In this document: positions 46,827 to 58,023 of the stretch, piece after piece
Layout of the letters: each line of letters starts with the position of its first letter
Numbering within the stretch: position 1 is the stretch's first letter
Source of the DNA: Atherix ibis
Lineage: Eukaryota; Arthropoda; Insecta; Diptera; Athericidae
Assembly (NCBI GenBank): GCA_958298945.1
Contig: OY282606.1
Span: forward strand, 43,413,920-43,477,919
Length of the DNA: 64,000 bases
Direction of reading: 5' to 3'
Notes under the pieces: model-generated
The model's database searches: none
The model's input: the letters and a program-made list of their open reading frames with translations, nothing else
What the model was told of the DNA's origin: nothing
Position numbers and translations under genes: made by a program

Positions 46827-47777
46827 CAAGGTCTGTTCAAAAAGTATCGTGAATTTTGTGTTTTTTTTCAAAAATTATTCAGTTATTCATGAATATCTAT
46901 TTTACCCCCTTCAAAGTAATCCCCGCCAGATATTATACACTTGTGCCAACGTTTTTTCCAATCCTCGAAGCACTTCAAAAAATCATTTTTTGGGATATTG
47001 TGCAGCTCCTCCTTCGATGCCATTTTTATTTCCTCAATCGTAGCGTAGAGTTGTCCTTTCATAGGGCTCTTCAGTTTCGAGAACAAGAAAAAGTCATAGG
47101 GGGCCAGATCTGGGGAATACGATATCTGCGGCATTATTAGTGTGTTGTTTTTGGCCAAAAATTCGCGCACAAGCAACGAAGGGTGAGCAGGAGCGTTATC
47201 ATGGGGCAAAAGCCAATTTTTGTTCTTCCACAAATCCGGGCGTTTCTGGCGGATTGGTTCACGTAACTTGCGCATAACTTACAGGTAATATTCCTTATTG
47301 ACCATTCTACCCTGTGGTAAGAAATCATGATGTACCACGCCCCTGCAATAGAAGAAAACTGTAAGCAAAACCTTCACATTCGACCGAACTTGGCGCGCTT
47401 TTTTCGGTCTTGGCTCGTGCGGCAGCTTCAATTGGAATGATTGAACTTTGGTTTCCACGTCATAACCATAAACCCATGATTCGTCACCAGTTATGACCCT
47501 CTGGAGCAAATTTGGTTCATCGCGGACAAAGTGCAACAGCTCCTTAGCAATGTTAATGCGATGCTGTTTTTGGTCAAAAAATGGGCAAAAATTGAAGACG
47601 AGCCAAAACAGGTTGAAGCAAAGCAGCTGTCAAAAATTAACTGAACATTCAAAATGGCCGAACTTGTCGGTATAAGTGAGAGACATGAGTACCAACATAA
47701 CGCCACAAAAAATCGAAAATCGAATATATGTAATCCACGGAAATTCAAAATTCCGGATACTTTTTGAACAGATCTCG
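46827..47777 (-). mobile_element. Mariner family IV, copy B (internally deleted)
   Basis: The left (3') end is CAAGGTCTGTTCAAAAAGTA and the right (5') end is its inverse, finishing CAGATCTCG before a TA at 47778-47779. Length is 951 bp. It has the 5' leader, then a jump (near 47578-47590) straight into transposase codons around position 125 (KQHRINIAKELL). Copy D has a jump at nearly the same two points. The left TA has mutated to TG. Confidence 0.9.
46883..47575 (-). pseudogene. Family IV mariner transposase, copy B, lacking the N-terminus
   Basis: Reads KQHRINIAKELLHFVRDEPN, VITGDESWVYGYDVETK, GVVHHDFLPQGRMVNKEYYL, then a TAA where copies C and D have CAA (Gln) at 47279-47281, then VMRKLREPIRQKRPDLW, LLPHDNAPAHPSLLV, YSPDLAPYDFFLF and the C-terminus to 46883. 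All three aspartates remain. The DNA-binding region is deleted and there is one nonsense codon. Confidence 0.9.
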
Positions 47778-48157
47778 TATATCCATGCTAGATGCAATTG
47801 TTTCAACTAAAGCTATAAGACCATACGAAGCGGCGGGCGTTCGCTGGCTGAGTCTTTGAGCAGTTGCAAACGGATCTCAAACTTCGTAAAAAAAACAATC
47901 TTCTTTGACGAAGTGCATTTTTCGCTGGATAAACAAGCAAAATTGTCGGATCTGAGATAAAAAGTAACCACAATAGTTCCAGGCGCATAATCGCCTCGTA
48001 CTGCTTTTAAAATGAGGTTAGGTTTACGGTAACTGACGAGAGGTACGAGTATCAAGATTTTTTTGGCCTCAATTAGACGATGATATAGATAAAAGAAGGG
48101 ACTTATTGCAGACGAAGTTTCGAGGTTGCGTTATTTCGAGGCATGCTGATATTAGCT
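47778..48157. other. Non-coding spacer
   Basis: No gene supported. Short minus-strand frames at 47803-48055 overlap each other without a recognisable domain. A GTACGAGTATC motif lies near 48050. Confidence 0.4.
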
Positions 48158-48294
48158 CTTAGACTTTCTTACAAAGGGTTGTATGGAATCAATGATCCAC
48201 AAATAGAGGTAATCACCCATCAGTTCTGTCTGATGGGTGATTACCCCTATTTGTGGATCATTGATTCCATACAACCCTTGTAAGAAAGTCTAAG
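48158..48294. repeat. Long near-perfect hairpin, 66/65-bp arms and 6-bp loop
   Basis: Arms 48158-48223 and 48230-48294 are inverse copies with one mismatch (near 48209 and its partner) and one single-base gap (AAAGGG versus CCCTT). The loop is TTCTGT. A transcript of either strand would fold into one long duplex. The arm shows no transposon match that I can see. An inverted duplication by template switching or a foldback origin are the simplest explanations; a hairpin-RNA locus is possible. Confidence 0.93.
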
Positions 48295-48353
48295 TATTTC
48301 TCCTTATAAATAACTATTATATATTCAATATAGTTATTTATTACGAGAAATAC
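48294..48353. repeat. Second hairpin directly adjoining the first
   Basis: The arms start GTATTTCTC and end GAGAAATAC, with ATAAATAACTAT pairing with ATAGTTATTTAT inside, a three-base internal mismatch, and an AT-rich loop of about 12 bp. It starts at the last base of the preceding hairpin. Confidence 0.8.
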
Positions 48354-50679
48354 AAAATGCTTACATGACGGTGAATATCACTATTACGAGTATAAAAATT
48401 GGCATCAACAAGTTCCTCACGAATTTTGTTTTGAAGGGATTATATTTGAAGAGATTTGGAAGGCTAGGTGGAATCCACGAGCTCAAATTCGGAGGTCCAA
48501 CTTGATTTAAATACCGTATAATATTATATATTAAAAATTAAGATTTAAAAAAAGAAAGTTTATTTTCGAGAATAAGGATGCGCTTTTATCGAGTTTTATA
48601 TGCTTTCTTAAGGTTTTTATGAGTAAGTAAGAATAACCATATTATCAAATTTTATTGCGATCAGAATAATATTAACTGTACGAATATCGGAAGTAAAAAT
48701 ATTATACAGGATCAGAGTAAGAATTCTACCCTACTTCTAGAAGCAACTTAAAAAATATTGAAAATTTTCCACAACTTAGCCATGGCCATGTGATAGGAAA
48801 GACTTTAAACATTTTCTCTGCTTTAAAATTAAATAAAACAAAAGAAGAAATTTAATAATTATTCTAAATTAATATATTTCAAAATACCAAAATTGTTCTT
48901 AATTAAGATATTAAAAAATTTCATTATTCGAACTAGCATCATCACGAAAACTTCCAAAAAAAGGTGAACATTTTTATATATTCAATTTTTTTTATATTAA
49001 AACAGAAAAAATTTTCTAATCAGAAATATTAAATAATATAATTTTTTAAGAATTTCAAATAAAAATAAAAGTGCTTACGTAAAAAGATTTTCTTTTTTCT
49101 ATTTCCTAGTAATACAAAAAATCCTTCTAGTTTGATTTAAAACTTTTCGTAAATAGTTTCTATCGAAATATTAAGTTATATATATATATATTCGTTAGTT
49201 TGCTGTTAGTTGGATATATTCAAAAAAATAAATTAATAAATCCTATTCGAAAAAAGAGATAAACATTTTACAGAATAGACAACATATTTTCAATGATTTC
49301 AAAATATACGAATCGAATCATAAACATTTTCCTCTACTAAAATATGAAAAAATAAATAGACTATTTAGAACAGTTCTAAATTTATTGATAACCAAGCTTT
49401 ATAAGCACAAGGAAAATATTTTATTTAAAAAAATTCCTATTTTTAAAAATAATAGGTAATATTCGTAAATATCATAAAATAACTTCTACCATAACGATAA
49501 ATATTAACAAAGTCTTAAAATACCATTAGAAAAATCGTTCAAAAGATTTAAAATAAATTTTATCGTATTAAGTGTTAATATTTTTGGTAAAAAGTTCAGT
49601 TTGAGAGATGGTTAAAAGTGTAGAAAATAAAGTAAAATAAATCATAAATATTTTTCTATAGTCAGTTTGATAATTTTCGAATAAAAGGGATGAATCAATT
49701 TTAAGCTTGTTTGATTTTTCCGAAATCCTTGTAGAGTAACGTTTGACTTTCGGAAGTTGGGAATATTTATAATTGCTAAAAAATTGCCGATGTAAACACT
49801 TTCCTATATTATTCGGCTTATTAGCATCGCAATTTAATTAATAAATTAAATCATGTCGATGCATAGCACGTACTAAGTCTGATGTTTATTTAAAAGCAAT
49901 TTATTAGCTGAAAATGTACTGCCAGTAAAAAGGATACACAATACGGAAGAACTCTGTGTTGTCTACTTAACAGACTTAATAATAATAGTTAAATGATGAC
50001 CTTTTATTATTATTATAATTTTTTCTCAATTAAAGCACCCACAGTTGGCTGTTAAATTCGACTTTATACAATAAAATAGGAATTTGTTGGCCATAGGTAA
50101 TTTCGCCATTCATTTATCTTCATTAAAATAAGACCCCAGTCGAAGGTGTTTTAATTATAATTTACTATAATCATTTTTAAAACATTCTGTTTTTCAAAGA
50201 TTGCGCTTTTTATGTAGTAGTATTTTGAGTGAAGAATTTAAGATTTTTTTCTTTTCCAAACTTGATGGGATCCAAAAAAAATTTAACCACATTTTACTAT
50301 GTAGATCAAATGGGACAGTAAATTACACTCGAAAAATTTATTTATTTAAATATACTCTACGAATTCAACAGGTTTTTTTTAAGACCTCTAATTTGGAATA
50401 TATGTTCAGTATATTTTTTGGCGTAATTTTTTGATACGATCATCAACTAATGAAATATCTTGAATCAAAGAAGCTCCTCATTGGTCTGCAAAATCAAAGT
50501 TTTTTGTTAAAAATACGAGTAAATGGTATCGATGATTGTCTCCTTAAATAGATTAGAAGTAACCTTTCCTACCGTTCAAAACAAATAGTTTTAAATGGCT
50601 GTAAGTCCGCAGTCCACCAAATAAATATTGGTGTTCCCCAGGGTTCTGTCTTTCTTTTATTTTCATAAATTATCCCTTC
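48354..50679. other. AT-rich non-coding DNA
   Basis: No gene supported; a 77-codon plus frame at 50201-50434 has low-complexity composition. An (AT)n stretch lies near 49177-49190. Confidence 0.5.
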
Positions 50680-51196
50680 GGCCATTTTGAATGTTCAGTT
50701 AATTTTTGACAGCTGCTTTGCTTGCACGTGTTTTGGCTCGTCCTTGATTTTTGCCCATTCTAAAAAATGAATCAAAGAATCTGTTTCGGAAATAAGAAAA
50801 ATTCATAGTGGGTCAGATCTGGGGAATACGGTGGCTGCGGCATTATTAGTATGTTGTTTTTGGACGCAAAATGCGTGAGCAGGGGCGTTATCATGGTGCA
50901 AAAACCAATTTTTGTTCTTCCACAAATCCGGGCGTTTCAGGCGGATTGCTTCACGCAACTTGCGCATAACTTGCAGGTAATATTCCTTATTGACCGTTCT
51001 ACCCTGTGGCAAGAACTCATGATGCACCACGCCCCTGCAATCGAAGAAACCTATAAGCAAAACCTTCACATAAGACCGAACTTGGCGCGCTTTTTTCGGT
51101 CTTGGCTCATGCGTCAGCTTCCATAGGGATGATTGAGCTTTGGTTTCTACGTCATAACCATAAACCCACGATTCGTCACCAGTTATGACCCTCTGT
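50680..51196. mobile_element. Mariner family IV, copy C, head-to-head rearranged fragment
   Basis: Two pieces of the same mariner in opposite orientation. 50680-50783 is the plus-strand 5' leader and the first codons (ATG at 50767, MNQRIC). 50784-51196 is the minus-strand core of the transposase. They meet without spacer, so the gene's start runs directly into the reverse of its later part. Neither terminal repeat is present. Confidence 0.85.
50784..51196 (-). pseudogene. Family IV mariner transposase, copy C core fragment
   Basis: Reads LQRVITGDESWVYGYDVETK, VKVLLIGFFDCRGVVHHEFL, NKEYYLQVMRKLREAIR, FLHHDNAPAHA. A frameshift just after the second aspartate follows, with the remains of MPQPPYSPDL and EFFLF in another frame. 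It lacks the N-terminus (rearranged, see the element) and the C-terminus. Confidence 0.87.
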
Positions 51197-51368
51197 AGCC
51201 AGTGCATTTCACACCTACCCGTTTCAGACGTACTATATACCAAAAAGTTTTATTTTAAAAATGTAAAATTCCCTTAGTAGTAGGCCCGCTTCATCATAAA
51301 AGGTAATAAACGGCTGTCGTTATATGAGTTCATGATCACATGGTTAAAGCCGAACCACCTAAACTATA

Positions 51369-52575
51369 CGAGGGTCGTTCAATAAGTCCTTAGAAAAAGA
51401 TGGAAAAAAACTGTTTTTTAAAAAAAAAAATTTTATTTTTCAACATAATGTCCTTTTAGCTCTATACACTTTTCCAACAGTTTTTCCAAAATTTTTATCC
51501 CGTCCAAAAAATAGCATTTCGGAAGTTCTGCAAAATACTCACCCGTTTGAGCAATGACGTCCTCGTTGGAAGTGAACCGTCGTCCGCCAAGCCATTTCTT
51601 CAGATTGGGGAAAAGAAAATAGCGGGATGCTGCAACAATTCTATTCTCAATTCCACAATTTTGGCCATGGAAACAGCGCAGGTGTGCACACGCGCATTGT
51701 CCTGATGCAAGAGGATTTTTTTCTTCTTCAGATGAGGGCGTTTCTCTTTGATTTCCTCGCTCAACCGTTGCAATAACGACGCGTAATACGCTCCTGTTAT
51801 TGTTTTTCCTTTTTCCAAGTAGTCGATAAAAATGATGCCCTGCGAATCCCAAAAGACCGTGGCCATCACCTTGCCGGCCGATGGCACAGTTTTTGCCTTC
51901 TTCGGAGCCCGTTCATCCTTGAAAATCCACTGTGATGACTGTCTCTTCGTTTCTGGAGCGTAGTAGTGTATCCAGGTTTCGTCCACAGTGACATATCGAC
52001 GAAGGAATTCGGTAGGATTGCGATGAAAGAGTGCCAACATAGCCTCAGAGTCCACTGCACGATTGCGCTTATTCTCCTCTGGGAGCAAACGCGGCACCCA
52101 TCTTGCTGAATTTTTTTCCACAGACAATTTTTCATGCAAAATTGAAGCGACTGTACCTTGTGATATGCCCGTGGCCTCAACTTATTCGCGCACTTTAATT
52201 CGCCGATCGTTCAAAATCAGATCGTGGATTTTGTCGATGATTTCAGGAGTAGACACCTCAACTGGGCATCCTGAACGATGTTCATCTTTTGTGGATGAAC
52301 GGCCACGTTTAAATTCATTCACCCAATTGTAAGCCGTCGCAAACACAGGTGCAGATGTGCCATGAACTGCGTCCAACTCGGCTTTGATTTCTTTCGGGCT
52401 TAAGCCTTTCAAATGGAGATGTTTGATGACAGCCCTAAACTCGCTTTTTTCCATTGTTATGCACAAATAAATGTCGTTAACTTTAATCGACGATAGAAAT
52501 TGACCTATACTATGGATCGAGCTGAAATTTTGACAGCTTTCCTGTCAAAAATGCTACTTACAAAAAAAAATCGTC
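51369..52575 (-). mobile_element. Mariner family I, copy 4 (5' repeat lost)
   Basis: Minus-strand copy. The 3' repeat is intact at the left (CGAGGGTCGTTCAATAAGTC after a TA at 51367-51368). At the right the 5' leader runs to an A-run near 52562-52571 and then into unrelated DNA; the 5' repeat and about 50 bp of leader are missing. Confidence 0.9.
51433..52454 (-). pseudogene. Family I mariner transposase, stop codon and 28-bp deletion
   Basis: The ATG at 52454 opens MEKSEFRAVIKHLHLKGLSP. A TTA to TAA change at 52182-52184 stops it in the second helix-turn-helix (after IKVRE). The frame continues with VTVDETWIHYYAPE and LLHQDNARVHTCAV, then 28 bp containing YSPDLAPSD are missing, which removes the third catalytic aspartate and shifts the frame. 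The C-terminal codons end at 51433. It is inactive by three independent criteria. Confidence 0.92.
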
Positions 52576-53034
52576 CTTAAAATATTGGCCAGTATTTATT
52601 TATTTTCAAAGGACTACAAATTATTCGATAAATAAATATTGATTTTATTCTTTCTTTGTTTAAATATTAGTGAATTTTTATTAAAAAAAATATCTATAAA
52701 AAATATTTACTTTTATAAAATAACAAATATTTCTGAAAAAAAAATATTTTCATGTCTCATTACAATTTATAAAAAGAAGTAACATAATTTTCCAGTTGTA
52801 TTTTCGAGGATCAGTTAGATTACCGAAATCAATTTGAGGTCTGAAAATTTAGATGATATTATAATTAAGCATGTGTCCGTACCAATACACATTCTGTAAG
52901 TGTCATCAATTTGGATAAAATTGTCACTGGCTAGAAATTATAGCTAAATTAATGAAATTCAATCCTCGGGTGACTTTTATTTACAACTAAATGTCTACAC
53001 AGTTCAGATAATTTAGTTGATAAACAAACTACAT
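52576..53034. other. AT-rich non-coding spacer
   Basis: No gene or repeat structure supported. Confidence 0.45.
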
Positions 53035-53762
53035 TAGTGGTTCCTAAACTGTATGAGTATGGCAAGTATAAAATATCAGAACTTTTTTCTGAATTTAGCT
53101 GCAGTAATCCTCAGTCAGTGTGGGAGCTACTCTTGAACATAAATATATGCGCTGAGCTACTCGTACTAAATTCAGAAAGGAGTGACTAAATTTTTTTATA
53201 GGTCGGATGGTGGTGTATAAATAAAGAAAAACCGACATATTCATACCAAGTAACCGAGACAAACTGGCCAGGACTCCACGACCAAACCCGGAGATATGGT
53301 AATCCTACGAAAGAACTAGACGATGGGATAATACATAAACAACTTATTCAAATAAAAAGTACATTTATTATCATTTTTAAAACTTTTGTCTACCAACTTT
53401 ATAAAAATTCTACGAAAAGTACACCAACTCACGGCTTTCTGTAATTTTTTTTAATGTTAGGTAAATAATCTGTTACTCCTATCCAAATGCAGTTATCAAG
53501 ATGTTCATTTGTGAATCTATTTCTATATTCGGTTTTAACCATATAAGAGCTCGCAAAGATAAATACTAGAAAATATTTTCTAGTATTTGGAGTTCAAACA
53601 AATATTGGGTAAGCATTCCACATAAAAAAATTCAATTTGTATTTTAATTTATACCATTAACTTATTTTATATATTCATCCAAAATAATGAGCTACCAAAA
53701 CTGATGACGAGAGCTACTCTAGTAGCTCCGAAGCGACTGGTTGGGGGGGGGGGGGACCACTG
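53035..53762. mobile_element. Possible non-autonomous hAT-like element
   Basis: The left tip is TAGTGGTTCCTAAACTGTAT. The right end is GGACCACTG preceded by 14 G, so its inverse starts CAGTGGTCC. hAT elements often have tips of the form CAGTGGTTCCCAAACT. The interior has no transposase. An 8-bp target duplication is not clear in the flanks. Internal strings GAGCTACTC and AGCTACTCTAG recur. This is a pattern match only. Confidence 0.35.
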
Positions 53763-56174
53763 CTATTCTAGTAATTTGTGTAAATTATTAAATTGTGAGT
53801 CGGTCTCTTAAAAAAATTTGGGAAACTTCTAATCCTGAACGTTTAGTTTATTAATAAACCTAATTTTTAAATTTTTAAATGAAAATAAAATTGTACGAAA
53901 AAAATATTGGATACAATAAATAAAAACATAAATTGCAAAGTCTTCCCGAAATGTTCTATTTCCAATTTTCGATTTCCATTTGCTCAACCGTCACTTCAAT
54001 GGTGGTTTCTGTAACGTTTGTAAAAAAAAAAATATTTACGAAAAAATGAATTTGAAGTAATCGAAGCTCTTTTCAAAGGAATTAATAATTTCTTTAGCAC
54101 TTTTAACGCGTGTTTATGATAGCTAAACTGCCTGTTAGCATTTCTGCTCTATTTGTAGTACAGTTAAATCACCCCCCTACGCATCTACGAGCGCAATTAT
54201 AGTCACAGTCAGTACACAACGTTATTATTTTTAAGTGTCTGATCGTGAGATTTTCCAGTTTGTTTAATCAGAATCCATAACAGCAACAGATGGGGAAACT
54301 CTTACCCGTAATTGGATCGAAAGTTTTATGGCCTAGCAGAGCAAACATGACAAATTAGAGGTCTGGTGGCATTCCTCCGTCACTACTGCTCCCCATACAG
54401 CATTTGATGATCAGTGGTTATTTTCCGCAGACTTCATGGCCTTTGTGGTACACTAAACCACTGGCATATAAGTGATGCACATCAATACAATTTAAACTAG
54501 ATAATATGACATCATCATATCTAGGCTAACTACTGAAGAAGATTCTAAACTATTTAAAAGAACTCAGTTTTTTTTATGCGGTTTTTGCGCTTTGAAAATG
54601 TATTTTTCTTTTTCATTTTCTTCAAAGAAAACTGACAGTCTGATGTATAGTGTTTCGAATGACGTAATTTCCGTCTCACTAGATGAAATGTGGTAATTTG
54701 CTTAATTTAATCTAATCACATTAGCATATTGCCAGTTTCGGAAAATTTTACATAGAAAAAGAAATCGATTTAACTACAGAAATAACGCTATACGATGATT
54801 GAATTGGGGATCATACGTAAATTTTCGGATGGTTTGGGAGAAGAGGACGGAATTGTACAAAATGTTACTTTATTTTTAATGTGGTATTTATAATTATGGA
54901 AGATAAATTGCGTATAAACTTTTGCCTGAATGCGCAATTAATATTTTCATCAATATTAAGTAAGCTAAATTTTTGCAAATTGAATTCGTAAGGTTAATGT
55001 TATTCATCATTCAAGGTACAGATAATAATTACACTATCAAATTTTGCTTAGTTTTTTTAAAAATTAATATAAGCAAATTTTATATTATATCCCATCGAAT
55101 GTAAATAATCTGAAACTTATCGTATTCGAAAAATACTTCTTTTGATGCAACTTTCAAGAATTATTTAGAAAAGGATTACAGTAATAAGATTTACAGGAAC
55201 TCCATTTTTAAATAAATATCATTTAGGCTAAAAAATATTTACTTTTTTATGGTTTTTATTTAATTAAGAAAAAAAAGAAAATATTAGAAATATTTATTGC
55301 TTAAGTATACTAACCAGTTAAGCAACATAATTTTCGGAATAATTGTTAAAAGCATTTTCTCAAAATATTATCTATAAATAATTTTATAGTTAAAAATATA
55401 GAAAATATAAAAAAATTCTTTAAAACGACTCCATTCTTTCGTAGATAATAAAAAAATATTTCTAATCACCAAGCAGGCGTCCAATCTTCTGAATATTTCA
55501 AAAGGAATGACTATGCTTTTGATCGTGTGTGACATTCTGAACTCCTATCGGAAATTCCAGAACTTTATTCTTTTTAAAAATTAACTTATCTTAAATTCAT
55601 AGCTCTCCCAACATCATTTTCAAGGTACATTTATATGAGGATACTATGAAATACAATAAGGTTCAGCTGGAATTCCTCAAGGCAGCAACCTTAGTACCAT
55701 TTTATACAATATTTAGACTTATGGCATGCCTTATACAACGTTAAATAATTAATCATTCATGCCCTGAGATAGCGACACTCATAAATTCTCCGTCTAGAAC
55801 AATGATCTTTCCCAAGCCTAGCTTACAAGATAGAAAGCTAATGTATAGAAACAGAAGAGTGCTAATAAATTTTCATTTTTACCGAAAGCCACCAACCTCT
55901 ACTATACCTTAAAATTAACATGATGCCACAAAGCACAGAAAATGCATTACCCAAGACCTTATATGCGGAAGAGGTTAACCTGGAACTGGCGTACTATGCC
56001 AACAAGTGTTGAAGCAAACAAATATTATAGGTTACTCTTAGTTTACTAGACAATCACTCTAAATAGTAAACTATATATGTGCATAATATACCTTAAGGTT
56101 TCCTTTGTCCAGGGCATATGCATTTCCTGTAACCAAAAATCATCATAATCTACTCCTAAGAGATGTCTCTTCTA
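53763..56174. other. AT-rich DNA with a coding-like stretch at 54232-54480
   Basis: Mostly AT-rich with no gene. At 54232-54480 the plus strand reads a long, nearly stop-free, protein-like frame (SDREIFQFV, stop, SESITATDGETLTRNWIESF, stop, QSKHDKLEVWWHSSVTTAPH, then DDQWLFSADFMAFV). The two TAG stops lie where Gln codons might have been. I do not recognise it; it may be a transposon or host pseudogene. Confidence 0.35.
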
Positions 56175-57019
56175 TTGGGTTGTCCGGAAAGTAATCCCAA
56201 CAGAGGACTTATTTGTATTTTTTCACAACCAACTTCACACTTAAGCCGCATAATCATATGTATTTTGATAGCTGACATAGCAACATTTACTTTTTTGCTA
56301 TAGAAATGAATGCTCTTCAAGCAAGAAAACAATTATCCGAAGTGTATGGAGAAGATGTGTTAAGTGAGCGCCAGTGCCAAAACTGGTTTGCAAAATTTCG
56401 ATCCGGCAATTTTGATCTCGAAGATGCACTACGTTCTGGAAAGACAGTTGAAGCTAATGAAGACACAATAAACGCATTAATTGATGCATACCGGAGAATA
56501 ACAACTCGTGAGATCACTAAGAGATTAAATTGATCGAATTTGACCATTCACGATCATTTGAAACGGTTTGGTTTAATCTCAAAGCTCCACATATGGGTTC
56601 CTCATCGTCTTACGGAAAAAAAATTGTGTCATCGCATTGACGTTTGTGATTTGCTTCTCAAACGTAAAGAAAATGATCCATTTTTGAAGCGTATCATCAC
56701 TGGGGACGAGATATGGGTTATCTGCAATAATGTTAAGCATAAAAGATACTGGAGTAGAAAAGATGCACCGGCTCAAAGCACATCGAAAGCCAATATTCAT
56801 CAAAAAAAGGTTATTCTATCGAGCAAACACAATGATCAATTCTGAAGTGTACTGTCATCAGTTGGACAAATTGAATGATTCACTTAAAGAAAAAAGGCCA
56901 GAATTGGTCAATAGGAAAGGTATAGTGTTGCAACAGGATAATGCGAAACCACAAACAAGTTTGACCACTCGGCAAAAGCTTTTAGAGCTTGGATGGGATA
57001 TGCTGCCACACCTAACATA

Positions 57020-57772
57020 CGAGGACTGTTCAAAAAGTATTGGATTTTCGATTTTTTTGGCGTTATATTGGTACTTATGTCTCTCACTTATGCCAACAAG
57101 TTCGACCATTTTGAATGTTCAGTTAATTTTTGACAGCTGCTTTGCTTGCACGTGTTTTAGCTCGTCTTCGATTTTTGCTCAATGTCGACCAAAAACAGCA
57201 TCGCATTAACATTGCTGAGGAGCTGTTGGGCTCTGTCCGCGACAACCAAATTTGCTCCAGAGGGTCATAACTGGTGACGAATCATGGGTTTATGGTTATG
57301 ACATGGAAACCAAAGCTCAATCATTCTAATGGGAGCTGACGCATGAGCCAAGACCGAAAAAAGCGCCAAGTTCGGTCGAATGTGAAGGTTTTGCGTACAG
57401 TTTTTTTCGATTGCAGGGGCGTGGTGCATCATGAGCTCTTACCACGGGATAGAACGGTCAATAAGGAATATTACCTGCAAGTTATGCGCAAGTTGCGCGA
57501 ACAATCCGCCAGAAACTCCCGGATTTGTGGAAGAACAAAAAGTGGCTTTTGCTATTTTTGGCCAAAAACAACACACTAATAATGCCGCAGCCACCGTATT
57601 CCAAAGATATGGCCTCCTGTGACTTTTTCTTGTTCCCGAAACTGAAGAGCCCCATGAAAGTATGACGCTCCGCTAAGATTGAGGATATACAGACGGCATC
57701 GAAGGAGAAGCTGAACAAGATCACAAAAAATAATTTTTTGAAGTGCTTCGAGGATTGGAAAAACAGACCTCG
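57020..57772 (+). mobile_element. Mariner family IV, copy D, nested in family V
   Basis: 753 bp flanked by TA (57018-57019 and 57773-57774). The left tip is CGAGGACTGTTCAAAAAGTA; at the right only CAGACCTCG of the repeat remains. The transposase lacks the N-terminus through the same leader-to-codon-125 jump as copy B (near 57181-57190), plus a second deletion around the second aspartate and a third at the C-terminus. Confidence 0.92.
57190..57770 (+). pseudogene. Family IV mariner transposase, copy D remnant
   Basis: In shifting frames: QKQHRINIAEELLGSVRDN, VITGDESWVYGYDMETKAQS, RQVRSNVKVLRTVFFDCRGV, NKEYYLQVMRKLRE, then NPPETPGFVEEQK in the wrong frame. The second aspartate block (LLHHDNAPAH) is deleted; near 57590 the remains of MPQPPYS appear in another frame, then CDFFLFPKLKSPMK and FLKCFEDWK at the right end. 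It is non-functional. Confidence 0.88.
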
Positions 57773-58023
57773 TATTGTCCAGACCTAGCACTTTCCGATT
57801 ATCATTTGTTCCGGTCTCTACAGAAATTTTTAGACGGTAAAACGTTTAATTCAAGTGATACAAAATCACTTAGATCAGTTTTTTGCCAGCAAAGAACAAA
57901 AATTTTATGAGCGTGGAATCATGCTACTGCCAGAAAGATGGCAAAGGGGGTATTGGATCAGACTGGACAATATTTAATTGAATTTAATTTCAAAAAAACG
58001 AAATTACTTCCCTGACAACCCAA

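Larger units (their letters stand above)
56306..57955 (+). pseudogene. Family V mariner transposase, interrupted
   Basis: Starts MNALQARKQLSEVYGEDVLS; a stop at 56531-56533 follows REITKRLN. Then come LTIHDHLKRFGLISKLHIWV and the first aspartate motif RIITGDEIWVI, up to ANIHQKKVILS, where a deletion of about 20 codons and a frameshift occur. The next frame gives INSEVYCHQLDKLNDSLKEK, VLQQDNAKPQTSLTT (second aspartate) and WDMLPHLTY, where the nested element enters. After it, CPDLALSDYHLFRSLQKFLD (third aspartate) continues in frame once one TA is counted. Several further stops follow. Subfamily is probably cecropia/mellifera-like. Confidence 0.88.
56175..58023 (+). mobile_element. Mariner family V, split by a nested family IV copy
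   Basis: The left tip is TTGGGTTGTCCGGAAAGTAA after a TA (56173-56174). The right tip is its imperfect inverse ending CAACCCAA at 58023, followed by TA. Subtracting the 753-bp copy D and one TA leaves about 1.1 kb, a mariner with a small internal deletion. Tips starting TTGGGTTG are common in mellifera- and cecropia-type mariners. Confidence 0.9.

Noticed and set aside
48158..48294. Transcription terminator or pre-miRNA
   Set aside because: Arms of 65 bp are too long and too perfect for a typical pre-miRNA, there is no gene upstream, and bacterial-type terminators do not apply to this genome.
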